A stretch of DNA of 64,000 bases, from contig NZ_MODU01000004.1 in the NCBI RefSeq assembly GCF_001885075.1, positions 3,286,001 through 3,350,000 on the forward strand, read 5' to 3'. A program made the translations under genes and the position numbers. This DNA comes from Alteromonas sp. V450 (GTDB lineage: Bacteria; Pseudomonadota; Gammaproteobacteria; Enterobacterales; Alteromonadaceae). The notes beneath the pieces were generated by a model. It saw only the letters and a list, made by a program, of their open reading frames with translations, had not been told where the DNA came from and did not search any database. How positions within the stretch are numbered: the first letter of the stretch is position 1; each line of letters begins with the position of its first letter. Below are positions 19,527-27,720 of the stretch, piece after piece.

Positions 19527-19628
19527 GCAGCTAACAAGCAAATTAATCAGGACAAATTACAGTTGGTTTTTGCTCCTGCGTCGCTTATTTTAACCAACTG
19601 TAATTTGTCCATTATTTGGGCGTTACTA
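19527..19628 (+). repeat. attC recombination site
   Basis: Left core GCAGCTAAC-AAGC, then a 19-bp arm GGACAAATTACAGTTGGTT (19550-19568), a 23-base loop (19569-19591), the perfectly complementary arm AACCAACTGTAATTTGTCC (19592-19610), a spacer, and the right end GGGCGTTA (19618-19625). Outside the perfect arms the flanks still pair in register (TAAC and AAAT blocks), with extra bases on the left side, as in the single-stranded folded form recognised by integron integrases. The GGGCGTTA end is the familiar right end of Vibrio-type attC sites. Confidence 0.85.
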
Positions 19629-19830
19629 ATGACCGCTTCTGGCAAAAAGCAGAAGTAGCGCGTCAATGATCTGTTCGTCCGTAATTTGCCTGAAACGGCC
19701 GAACGCAAGAGCTATGTCAAATGTTCGCTTAACGCTCATAATAAACGGCTAAGCAAGGTTCCAACCTAGCACTGAAAAGTTTGTCAGCGTGCAATGCCCC
19801 AAACAACATATCACATCTTTATCTGTGCCC
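19629..19830. other. Gap between the cassette and the anti-sigma-like gene
   Basis: About 200 bases without an ORF. An imperfect hairpin (GTTCGTCCGT at 19673-19682 with ACGGCCGAAC at 19695-19704, one mismatch) lies downstream of the convergent sigma/partner pair and may act as its transcript end. Nothing else was recognised. Confidence 0.3.
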
Positions 19831-20451
19831 TTACCTATACTGCGCCATATTCTCTAGTGCGTCGAGTTGACGCTCGAAGCGCTTTTGTCTTTTGTTGGCC
19901 CATACATACCACACTAGCATCACAATGCTTATTGAAGACAAGACAATAACAATTCTTGCGGCTTTTTCTGCCGTCAGCTCACCATAAAAATACCGCTCCA
20001 ACGCCAAGCCTACCCCAAAAACCATGCCTATCCACGTTGAGTGTTTAGTCATATAAGCAATTCTGACGTTATTCCTGATTTGCTTAGTGAGTTTTGCGAG
20101 ATGGTCAGTAGTTTGTGTATTTTTATAGAAAGCAGCTTCGCTTCTCAGCCACAGTTGGTAAGCAAGAAAAGGAATGGACGCGATTAAGATAAACATAATT
20201 ATCATATGCGCAATATGCGACATGTTGTCCCAATATTTTAAAAGTACATAAATACCAGGAGCAACCATTAATAAATCCAATATTATGTACCAACGCTGTT
20301 TTGTTCGCTCGCTGCCCAAATTAGCTTTTACACCTTCAAGGTTGATAGTTGTCACTGGCTGGGCTTGCCATAGCGCAGAAAGGGAATCATTTTGCTCATT
20401 GTCTGCCAATACAGGCGGGTTTGTCTGATTTTCTTTGTCTGAATTATGCAT
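19831..20451 (-). CDS. Membrane protein paired with ECF sigma factor (candidate anti-sigma)
   Basis: A 206-residue protein. The N-terminal ~50 residues are hydrophilic and contain SALWQAQPVTTINLEGVKAN, a pattern (LWQ-QP) seen in membrane proteins encoded directly after small ECF sigma factors. Four hydrophobic segments follow: about residues 56-72, 83-99, 140-152 and 168-184. The end is basic. Its start overlaps the sigma gene stop by 8 bases, indicating co-translation. A cytoplasmic N-tail on a membrane protein coupled to a sigma factor suggests an anti-sigma role. There is no recognised anti-sigma domain such as ZAS, so this is inference. Confidence 0.6.
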   Translation of the reverse strand: MHNSDKENQTNPPVLADNEQNDSLSALWQAQPVTTINLEGVKANLGSERTKQRWYIILDLLMVAPGIYVLLKYWDNMSHIAHMIIMFILIASIPFLAYQLWLRSEAAFYKNTQTTDHLAKLTKQIRNNVRIAYMTKHSTWIGMVFGVGLALERYFYGELTAEKAARIVIVLSSISIVMLVWYVWANKRQKRFERQLDALENMAQYR

Positions 20452-20968
20452 GCGGTTGCTCCTGCATGATACTTTGCTTGGCGCGTTTTAATATCACACC
20501 AACATGATTTTTCGTCAGACCACTTACGTCTGCAATTTCATCGTAACTTAAACCTTCAAGGGAAAGCGTAAGCACTTGTCTTGACGGCAATGGAAGTGCT
20601 CGTACCGCGCGCAATAAGTGTTCTAATGACTGGTGTTGACTCGACATTTCTTCTGGTGAGTGGGTGTTACTCGCGAACCCGTCAGAGCCTAGGTCATCGT
20701 GGTCATATTGATGGGTATCAAGACGCTTCACTTGACTTGCTACGTGAGTTACTGCGCGGTTATGAGCTATCTTCAAAATATAGGTTTTCACGCTGCTATC
20801 GCCTTTAAAGCGCGACAGTCCCTGCCAGACGGCAAGAGCAATTTCTTGCAATAATTCTTGCTGCATCGCCTCATTCGCTTCATAACTGTTGGCTACACGG
20901 CTTAGTATTGCCCCGTATTGCGCAAAAACATCTTCAAAACCCTGCCCCAACGTCACATCCCTAATCAC
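20444..20968 (-). CDS. ECF-type RNA polymerase sigma factor
   Basis: A 174-residue sigma-70 family protein with only regions 2 and 4, as in extracytoplasmic-function sigmas. Region 2 spans about residues 8-85 (EIALAVWQGLSRFKGDSSVKTYILKIAHNRAV, the region 2.2-2.4 core). Region 4 spans about 110-168, with helix-turn-helix LPLPSRQVLTLSLEGLSYDE and IADVSGLTKNHVGVILKRAK. The linker is acidic. The GTG at 20968 is used because no later ATG retains region 2; GTG 20956 is an alternative. It overlaps the downstream membrane-protein gene by 8 bases. The target regulon is not visible. Confidence 0.9.
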   Translation of the reverse strand: MIRDVTLGQGFEDVFAQYGAILSRVANSYEANEAMQQELLQEIALAVWQGLSRFKGDSSVKTYILKIAHNRAVTHVASQVKRLDTHQYDHDDLGSDGFASNTHSPEEMSSQHQSLEHLLRAVRALPLPSRQVLTLSLEGLSYDEIADVSGLTKNHVGVILKRAKQSIMQEQPHA

Positions 20969-21101
20969 AAAAATTGTTGTTATTTTATTGTGTTACTTCT
21001 ATCAGTCTGCCCCCACGAATTTTTATTACAAACTTTTTTCGTCAATGCTGTAATTTTTTTAAGCAGCAAACGACTAGTTAAAACAGCAAGTGCAGTAACG
21101 T

Positions 21102-21127
21102 GCGTTTAGGGCATTTTCCCTAAACGC
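21102..21127. promoter_or_regulatory. 10-bp hairpin/dyad upstream of the 91-residue membrane protein gene
   Basis: GCGTTTAGGG and CCCTAAACGC are perfectly complementary with a six-base CATTTT loop. It ends 33 bases before the ATG at 21161 and is not followed by a T-run, so it is more likely an operator or leader structure than a terminator. Confidence 0.4.
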
Positions 21128-21160
21128 CTTCAACCGTGAAATTTAGATTAGGAAAACACT

Positions 21161-21436
21161 ATGTCTACGTTAAGTTTAGTTTTGTTAATTAGCAGCATTA
21201 CGTCGCTTGTGCTTTTGGCAAGCTACCTAGACGCAAAATTTCAATGGCGACTAAACGACTGGATGAACGGCGAGTGCAGCAACCCGTTCGTTAAAAGCCT
21301 GACCGACAAACAGCAGCAACGTTTAGAGGAAAAAGATGCACAAATTGAAGCCCTGATGGCGCGTATTGAAACCCTTGAGACCATTGTTACTGAGCCTGCT
21401 TATGAACTGAATAAGAAAATCAACGCGCTCAAATAA
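21161..21436 (+). CDS. Small membrane protein with coiled coil (PspB-like layout)
   Basis: A 91-residue protein with one N-terminal transmembrane helix (LSLVLLISSITSLVLLASYL) and a C-terminal coiled coil from about residue 48 to 90 (QQQRLEEKDAQIEALMARIE). The layout and the ARIETLE stretch recall the phage-shock protein PspB, but no pspA or pspC is adjacent, so the name is not assigned. A good Shine-Dalgarno AGGAAA precedes the ATG. It is divergent from the ECF sigma gene across 190 bases that hold a perfect 10-bp hairpin. It may be a target of that sigma factor; this is only positional inference. Confidence 0.65.
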   Translation: MSTLSLVLLISSITSLVLLASYLDAKFQWRLNDWMNGECSNPFVKSLTDKQQQRLEEKDAQIEALMARIETLETIVTEPAYELNKKINALK

Positions 21437-21479
21437 ACGGTTTTACTGGGCCCTGACATTCGTAAAATAACATCAAGCC

Positions 21480-22382
21480 CTAGCTCGATACCGGTGGGCG
21501 ACGCATAAAGCGGGGGATCTTGCCCATTGCTATGGCGTTACCCACCAGCACAATGATAACCCCAATGACTGATAACACGCTCCAGGTGTAGCCTTCAAAG
21601 AAGGTAGAAATAACCAGTGCCACCATGGGGTATACCAAGACAACATACGCGGCTTTGTCAGCGCCCATTTGCTTTAACAACTTCATATAAGCGCCAAACG
21701 CAAATACAGAGCCAAAGATAGCCAAATAAAGCAGCGACAAATAAAACTCACTATGAGTAGGTATAACCAGTTCCCCCGGCATGGCCAAAGAGGTAATGAA
21801 AAGCAGCACCATGGCATAGCTCATAGCATAGAAGTTCATTTGGATAACAGGCGTGCCCGAGGTCAAAATACGTTCAGAGATAACGTTACCTGTTGACGCG
21901 CAGAAAAAGCTGACAAACGCTATGGCAAGGCCAGTAGCAAGCGCCGCATCCATAGACACCTTGGAAAACTCTGGCACAAATAAACACACAATGCCTAGCA
22001 AGCCAAACGTGGCGCCTATAACCACTTCTTTTCTTATGGGCTCCTTAAGCCACCAGCGCCGAAGTACAACGTTAATGTAGATAATACAAGAGCTCATAAG
22101 GGCTAACAGTGCGCTAATTATGTGCGCTTGCGCCATATACAATAGCGTGTAATTTAAGCTGTATAAAAAAAGGCCGACCGCTGCCATTTTCACATGAACA
22201 TGAACCGGTAGCTTAAGCGGCAAACGCCTAATAACACAGTAAGCACCTAAGCAAGCCGACGCCAATAGATAACGCAGCGCAATGGCAAAGGTCTCAGAGG
22301 TATGCCCTATTTGGTAAGTGATGGCAATCCAAGTGGAGCCCCAAATCAGGCAGCATAGTGTAAACAAAGTAGCATTGTTCAT
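21480..22382 (-). CDS. EamA/DMT-family transporter
   Basis: A 300-residue inner-membrane protein with ten predicted helices arranged as two EamA repeats, typical of drug/metabolite transporters (RhaT/YdcZ-like). The first repeat begins with LCCLIWGSTWIAITYQIG and the second ends in VSTFFEGYTWSVLSVIGVII. Such proteins export amino acids or metabolites, but the substrate cannot be read from sequence. Its ATG overlaps the stop of the upstream dehydrogenase gene (ATGA), so both are in one operon. Confidence 0.85.
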   Translation of the reverse strand: MNNATLFTLCCLIWGSTWIAITYQIGHTSETFAIALRYLLASACLGAYCVIRRLPLKLPVHVHVKMAAVGLFLYSLNYTLLYMAQAHIISALLALMSSCIIYINVVLRRWWLKEPIRKEVVIGATFGLLGIVCLFVPEFSKVSMDAALATGLAIAFVSFFCASTGNVISERILTSGTPVIQMNFYAMSYAMVLLFITSLAMPGELVIPTHSEFYLSLLYLAIFGSVFAFGAYMKLLKQMGADKAAYVVLVYPMVALVISTFFEGYTWSVLSVIGVIIVLVGNAIAMGKIPRFMRRPPVSS

Positions 22383-23389
22383 GGTTGCGTTTTACTCAGA
22401 AACGCTGATAGATGAGCAATGGCACTATTGAACAATGTTTGCCTTGCCCCCTTACCAACCCACGCATTGTGAGGGGTTACTAACAAGTTCGGTAGCGACG
22501 CTTTTAGTAATATATGGTCAACAGGCGGGGGCTCTACACTTAATACATCTAGGCCTGCACCGCCAATTTGTTTATTTTTAAGGGCTTGATAGAGCGCCTC
22601 TTCATCAATTAACCCTCCGCGAGCCGTATTGATAAGAAAAGCAGTGGGCTTCATTAATAACAACGCATCGGCATTAATGAGCTTATCGGTATCTTCCGTA
22701 AGCGGGCAATGAAGACTTAATACATCGGCATTAGGTAAAAGCGATGCAAGACTAGGGCGAGGGTCGTCTTTTTTACCTGGGCGAGCTGCGATACTCACCT
22801 GCATACCCATTGCCTTGAACAATCTCTCTACGCGCTTGCCAAGCTCGCCATGTCCAACGATTACGGCATGTTTACCCGCCAGCTCTACTACGGGGTGACT
22901 AAGCAAGCAAAAGTGAGAAGAGGCAGACCACACTTGATTTTTCACATCGCGCTGGTATGCCACGAAATTGGTGGCTAAATTCAATACCAAGGTTAACGTA
23001 TGTTGGGCAACACTGTCTGTGCCGTAGCCCTCTACATTTTGAACGGTAATACCAGCCTGTTCGCAGTAATCACGGTCGATATTGTTCATACCGGTGGCGG
23101 TCACACCGATATAGCGAAGCTGTTCTGCCTGAGCTAGATCTTTGGCGTTTAATACGACTTTGTTAACCAGCACAGCATCGGCATTTTTAATGCGCTCGGC
23201 TACCTCATCTGCATGGGTTTGTTGATAAAGCGTAACCTCAGCGTTTAGCTTATCTAGTGCCGAAGTATCAAGACTCGGTAAATCCATGGTTTCTGCATCT
23301 AAAAAGACAACTTGTGTTGTCTCTTCATCACAGTACTCTTTTCTTGCATCGTTAGATATCGAGTCGTTTGAAGGGTGGTATTCAGCCAT
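22379..23389 (-). CDS. D-2-hydroxyacid dehydrogenase (glycerate dehydrogenase-like)
   Basis: An NAD(P)-dependent dehydrogenase of the D-isomer-specific family, 336 residues. The catalytic arginine lies in LINTARGGLIDEEAL, the glutamate in LDVLSVEPPP and the histidine in VTPHNAWVG. The nucleotide-binding glycine motif is GHGELGKRV. Overall similarity is to glycerate/hydroxypyruvate reductases (HprA group). A Shine-Dalgarno AGGAAGG lies 7 bases before the start at 23389, supporting an N-terminal extension of about 25 polar residues before the family core (VVFLDAETMD). It is 13 bases downstream of the thioesterase gene and overlaps the transporter gene. Confidence 0.87.
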   Translation of the reverse strand: MAEYHPSNDSISNDARKEYCDEETTQVVFLDAETMDLPSLDTSALDKLNAEVTLYQQTHADEVAERIKNADAVLVNKVVLNAKDLAQAEQLRYIGVTATGMNNIDRDYCEQAGITVQNVEGYGTDSVAQHTLTLVLNLATNFVAYQRDVKNQVWSASSHFCLLSHPVVELAGKHAVIVGHGELGKRVERLFKAMGMQVSIAARPGKKDDPRPSLASLLPNADVLSLHCPLTEDTDKLINADALLLMKPTAFLINTARGGLIDEEALYQALKNKQIGGAGLDVLSVEPPPVDHILLKASLPNLLVTPHNAWVGKGARQTLFNSAIAHLSAFLSKTQP

Positions 23390-23402
23390 AATTGCAACCT
23401 TC

Positions 23403-23840
23403 CTACATCACTTCCACGATGGACTCTAACGCTGCTTTCACGTTTACTGGGATAGGAATTGCCTTATCGGTCTTTCTGTCTACAAATACATGCACAAACT
23501 GACCATGCGCCACGCGGCGTTTGTTTTCACCGGCATAAACCGACAGCCCGTAAGTGACCGAGCTTCGACCAATTTTGATAACACGTAAACCCACAAAAAT
23601 GTCTTCAGGATACGCTGCTGGTGCTACATATTGGCATTGACTACTTACCACATATGCCACGGTTTTCCCGTTATGGATATCTAAACCGCCTTCTTCAATT
23701 AAAAAGCGATTAACCGCGGTATCAAAAAAACCGTAATACACTACATTGTTAATGTGCCCATATGCATCGTTATCTTGCCAGCGAGTGGCGATGGTAATGC
23801 GATACGGATAGTCGGCAATAGTAGGTGTAATATCAGTCAT
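23403..23840 (-). CDS. Acyl-CoA thioesterase, 4HBT hotdog family
   Basis: A 145-residue single-hotdog protein of the YbgC/FadM 4-hydroxybenzoyl-CoA thioesterase group. The active-site segment DNDAYGHINNVVYYGFFDTA holds the catalytic aspartate and HxN pattern. It hydrolyses acyl-CoA thioesters; chain specificity is unknown. The ATG at 23840 is chosen over 23846 because AAGGA lies 6 bases before it but abuts the earlier ATG. It is the first gene of a run with the hydroxyacid dehydrogenase and the EamA transporter. Confidence 0.85.
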   Translation of the reverse strand: MTDITPTIADYPYRITIATRWQDNDAYGHINNVVYYGFFDTAVNRFLIEEGGLDIHNGKTVAYVVSSQCQYVAPAAYPEDIFVGLRVIKIGRSSVTYGLSVYAGENKRRVAHGQFVHVFVDRKTDKAIPIPVNVKAALESIVEVM

Positions 23841-23948
23841 TATCATTCCTTGGCATTTGCATGGTGTTTTTGCCTGTTAAATATGAAGTCAGCTTACGTC
23901 GGCATAGTCAAAGCGCCGTGTCCGCCCCCGTAACAGAACGACAAGTGG

Positions 23949-25055
23949 CTATTGCTGTAAATACAGCACCATATCGTCGCGATGAATTACAACATCTGTG
24001 GTCTCATAACCTAACACACTGGCTATATCTTTCGACTTTTTCCCTTTTATGAGGGATAAGTCTTTTGCGTTATACAAGCTAAGTCCCTTAGCTACAATTT
24101 CACCTTGGCTCACCACCTCAACAGCGTCGCCCTGTTCAAACAAACCGATAACGTCAACAATACCCGACGGCAGTAATGATGCCCCTTTTCGAACTAAGGC
24201 GTCTTTTGCACCGCTATCAATTTCTATTCTGCCAGCGGTTTTTAAGGTGTGAGTAAGCCATAATCTGCGCGCGTTAGCAGGCGTACTGCTTGCACTAAAT
24301 AAGGTGCCAGGCACTTTACCCTCAAGCAGAGCGTCAAAGGTTTCACCTTTTCGCCCGTTAACAATCAGGGTTTGAATTCCGCTACTGGTGCACTTATCCG
24401 CCGCTTCAATTTTGGTGCGCATGCCGCCTGTGCCTACTGCTGTTCCCGCTCCACCAGCAAGGCTATAAATTGTGCTGTCTATTTTGTCTACCTGTGGAAT
24501 GAGTGTGGCATTGGTGTCTTTTCTTGGGTCAGCAGTAAATAAGCCGTCTATATCCGAGCAAATAATTAAGGTATCAGCCTGCGCTACTAATGCCGTATAA
24601 GCGCCCAAATTATCGTTATCACCCACTTTAAGTTCATTAACGGCCACCGTATCGTTTTCATTCACAATAGGTAACGCATTGTGATTTAAGATTTCGCGCA
24701 ACGTATTTTTAATATTAACGTAGCGCGTTCGATCTCGAAGGTCGTCAGCGGTAAGTAGTACCTGTGCACAAGGAAAGTCGAAAAAGCGCTGCCAATTCGC
24801 CATCATCAAATTTTGACCTATAGCTGCCATGGCTTGCTTTTCAGCTATAGAAGCGTTGTGCCGAACTTTTACTTTGCTTCTTCCTGCAGCTACGCTGCCT
24901 GATGAAACAAGAATAATTTCTTTGCCAGCCTCGCGGCTTGCGGTAATAAATCTTGCTAACGAGAGTAGATAGCGGCCACTACATTCATTGCCATCGGGTG
25001 CGATAAGCGCACTGCCCACTTTTATGACGGCGCGTTGCCAATTGAAACGGTTCAT
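23949..25055 (-). CDS. proB: Glutamate 5-kinase ProB
   Basis: ProB phosphorylates glutamate to gamma-glutamyl phosphate, the first step of proline synthesis. The 368 residues match the E. coli length. The amino-acid kinase domain holds VIKVGSALI, LVSSGSVAAG, PIVNENDTVAVNELKVGDND and the GTGGMRTKIEAA phosphate-binding segment. The C-terminal ~100 residues form the PUA domain. proA is not adjacent, unlike the usual proBA pairing, so it must lie elsewhere. Downstream is the thioesterase gene, about 110 bases away. Confidence 0.96.
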   Translation of the reverse strand: MNRFNWQRAVIKVGSALIAPDGNECSGRYLLSLARFITASREAGKEIILVSSGSVAAGRSKVKVRHNASIAEKQAMAAIGQNLMMANWQRFFDFPCAQVLLTADDLRDRTRYVNIKNTLREILNHNALPIVNENDTVAVNELKVGDNDNLGAYTALVAQADTLIICSDIDGLFTADPRKDTNATLIPQVDKIDSTIYSLAGGAGTAVGTGGMRTKIEAADKCTSSGIQTLIVNGRKGETFDALLEGKVPGTLFSASSTPANARRLWLTHTLKTAGRIEIDSGAKDALVRKGASLLPSGIVDVIGLFEQGDAVEVVSQGEIVAKGLSLYNAKDLSLIKGKKSKDIASVLGYETTDVVIHRDDMVLYLQQ

Positions 25056-25248
25056 ACAAGGAAGAAAAAAGAAAACAAGACTGACAGAATACGACAGTTA
25101 AAGCGCGAAACAAAACGTTCTGTTACAGTTTTTTTGCGTTAAAACATGGTTAGTTTACGGTCAATAAATTGGATTGTGCTTAGCATGCTTATATACTGAG
25201 GTTTGTTATTCTATAACAACTCTAAACTATAAGTTGCAAGGAAACTGC

Positions 25249-27720
25249 ATGAGCACCTCAAAACGACACCTTTTCTGGCTAGCGCCAGTGTTGTCTATGC
25301 TGATTTCTATTCCAAGTTCCGCCGCTATAAAACAAACGAAAGGCGACTTCGAAGATAAATTCCGTCAGCTAGATGAAGTACTTCCTACTCCAAACGTTTA
25401 TCGAAACGCAGCCGGAGAACCTGGGCATCAATATTGGCAGCAGCAGGTTGATTACGACATCGATGTTAAACTGCTTGAAGATAAGCGCCGTATTGAAGCA
25501 AGCGAAACAATTACCTATTACAATAATTCACCTGACACGCTGAAATATCTTTGGGTTCAGCTTGATCAAAATAAGTTCCGCGACGATTCCATGTCTGCAC
25601 TTACCACAACCTTCGGTGGTATCGGCAATCGTGGGCCGGGTACGCAAGCCGCAAGCGGGAGCTCACCAGCAAAACTAAGCATGGGAGCACTTCGTCGTCA
25701 GCAGTTCGTAGACGACAACGAATTGGGCTACACGATTTCTCGCGTTGAAGACAAGGCTGGTAACGACCTTCGACACACAATCGTTGGCACGCTCATGCGT
25801 GTAGATTTAGCTAAGCCTTTAAAATCAGGAGGCAAAGTTACATTTGATATCGATTTTGCCTTTAACATCGTTGAAGAAGACGCTGTTTCAGCTCGCGCAG
25901 GTTACGAACACTTCCCTGATGATGAGCGAGAAGGCGGTAACGATATCTTCTTGTTAGCTCAGTGGTTTCCTCGTCTAGCGGCATACACAGACTACGAAGC
26001 ATGGACCAATAAAGAGTTTATCGGCCGTGGTGAGTTCACGCTAGAATTCGGCAACTACGAAGTTGATATTACGGTTCCTGCTGATCACATCGTTTCATCA
26101 ACAGGTGTGCTTCAAAACCCGAAAGACGTGCTAACGAAAACGCAGCGCGACCGGTTGAAAAAAGCAGAAAAAGCTGACCGTATCGTATTCATCGTTTCAC
26201 CAGAAGAAGCGATTGAAAACGAAAAAGAGGGCACGACGAAGCTAAAAACGTGGACTTTCAAAGCAGAAAACGTACGAGACTTTGCATGGGCGTCTTCGCG
26301 TAAATTCGCGTGGGATGCACGTGGTTATCAGCAGGGTGGCGACACTCAACCGCTTGTAATGGCAATGTCCTTCTACCCGAAAGAAGGTGGCGAGCTTTGG
26401 CAGAAGTATTCGACAGAGTCAATCATTCACACCATGGATGTTTACAGTCGTTTTAGCTTCGATTATCCCTACCCAGTAGCGCAATCGGTAAACGGCCCGG
26501 TAGGCGGCATGGAGTACCCCATGATCACCTTTAACGGCCCGCGTACAGAACTACGCGACGATGGTTCACGCACTTACTCACTTGCTGAAAAACGCTTCCT
26601 TATTGGCGTGGTTATTCACGAAGTAGGTCATATCTATTTCCCTATGACGGTAAACTCTGACGAGCGTCAGTGGACATGGATGGATGAAGGTCTTAACAGC
26701 TTCTTAGACGGTGTTGCTGGTCGCGAGTGGGATCCAACCATTCCATGGGGCGTGGAGCCTCGTGATATCACAGGCTACATGAAGTCTCAAACGCAAGTAC
26801 CAATTATGACTCAGTCTGACTCAGTACTTCGCCTTGGTCCAAACGCGTACACAAAGCCAGCAGTAGCGCTGAATATTCTTCGCGAAACTATCCTTGGCCG
26901 TGAGCTGTTTGACTTCGCGTTTAAAGAGTACGCGCAGCGTTGGATGTTTAAACGTCCTACGCCGTCAGATTTCTTCCGTACTATGGAAGAAGCGTCGGGT
27001 GTTGACCTAGACTGGTTCTGGCGCGGTTGGTTTTACACCACAGACCACGTAGACATTAGTCTAGATAGCGTATACAAGCTTCGTTTAGATACTGAAGATC
27101 CAGATATTGATTTTGCGCGCGAACGTGAAGCAGAAATGGAAAAACCAAAGTCACTTACTGATATTCGCAATAAAGAAGAAGGTAAAAAACTGTGGGTAGA
27201 CCGATTCGAAGATATCAGCGACTTTTATGATGAAAACGACCGCTATACTGTTACCAACAAAGAGCGCAATAAATACAAGAAGTTCCTTAAAGGTCTTGAG
27301 CCATGGGAACGCACAGCGTTTGAACGTGCGGTTAAAGAAGACAAGAACTACTACGTGCTAGATTTTAGCAACAAAGGTGGTTTGGTAATGCCTATTATAC
27401 TTGAGCTTGCGTTTGAAGACGGTACTAAAGAAGAAATGCGCATTCCTGCGGAAATCTGGCGTCGTACACCTAAGGCAGTAAGCAAGCTGATTGTTACTGA
27501 CAAAGATAAAGAGCTAGTAAGTGTAACGGTTGACCCACATTGGGAAACTGCTGACGTAGACGTAGAAAACAACCACTACCCACGTCGAATCATTCCATCG
27601 CGCATTGAAGCGTATAAGAACAAGCCGCGTAATACCTACGAGTATCGCGACCTTATGCACGATTCAAAAACCGAGCTAGATAAAGACGAAGAGAAAGAAG
27701 AGGACAAAGATGACGAATAA
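25249..27720 (+). CDS. M1-family zinc metallopeptidase, exported
   Basis: An aminopeptidase-like protein of 823 residues with a signal peptide (HLFWLAPVLSMLISIPSSAA). The gluzincin motif HEVGH (H457, E458, H461) with E480 eighteen residues on gives the zinc ligands and catalytic glutamate, and GGMEYP stands for the substrate-binding GxMEN of the family. Such two-domain M1 proteins are usually periplasmic or outer-membrane associated in marine gammaproteobacteria. The tail of about 15 residues is Asp/Glu/Lys only. The ATG at 25249 has a good Shine-Dalgarno (AAGGA); the longer frame from 25174 lacks a signal peptide. It overlaps the next gene by 11 bases. Confidence 0.9.
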   Translation: MSTSKRHLFWLAPVLSMLISIPSSAAIKQTKGDFEDKFRQLDEVLPTPNVYRNAAGEPGHQYWQQQVDYDIDVKLLEDKRRIEASETITYYNNSPDTLKYLWVQLDQNKFRDDSMSALTTTFGGIGNRGPGTQAASGSSPAKLSMGALRRQQFVDDNELGYTISRVEDKAGNDLRHTIVGTLMRVDLAKPLKSGGKVTFDIDFAFNIVEEDAVSARAGYEHFPDDEREGGNDIFLLAQWFPRLAAYTDYEAWTNKEFIGRGEFTLEFGNYEVDITVPADHIVSSTGVLQNPKDVLTKTQRDRLKKAEKADRIVFIVSPEEAIENEKEGTTKLKTWTFKAENVRDFAWASSRKFAWDARGYQQGGDTQPLVMAMSFYPKEGGELWQKYSTESIIHTMDVYSRFSFDYPYPVAQSVNGPVGGMEYPMITFNGPRTELRDDGSRTYSLAEKRFLIGVVIHEVGHIYFPMTVNSDERQWTWMDEGLNSFLDGVAGREWDPTIPWGVEPRDITGYMKSQTQVPIMTQSDSVLRLGPNAYTKPAVALNILRETILGRELFDFAFKEYAQRWMFKRPTPSDFFRTMEEASGVDLDWFWRGWFYTTDHVDISLDSVYKLRLDTEDPDIDFAREREAEMEKPKSLTDIRNKEEGKKLWVDRFEDISDFYDENDRYTVTNKERNKYKKFLKGLEPWERTAFERAVKEDKNYYVLDFSNKGGLVMPIILELAFEDGTKEEMRIPAEIWRRTPKAVSKLIVTDKDKELVSVTVDPHWETADVDVENNHYPRRIIPSRIEAYKNKPRNTYEYRDLMHDSKTELDKDEEKEEDKDDE

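Larger units (their letters stand above)
18170..19622 (+). mobile_element. Single integron gene cassette (no integrase in window)
   Basis: The segment has the full anatomy of an integron cassette: a crossover point G|TTAGCTGC at its left end (18169/18170), one ORF (18251-19438), then an attC site whose right core GGGCG|TTA breaks at 19622/19623. The left core box of the attC, GCAGCTAAC (19527-19535), is the exact reverse complement of GTTAGCTGC at the left boundary. That is expected because these bases form the right core when the cassette is circular. Rejoining the flanks predicts an empty site ATCTG|TTACTAATG. Base composition is visibly more A+T rich than tamB. Families: attC sites of marine gammaproteobacterial chromosomal integrons. 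Confidence 0.85.
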
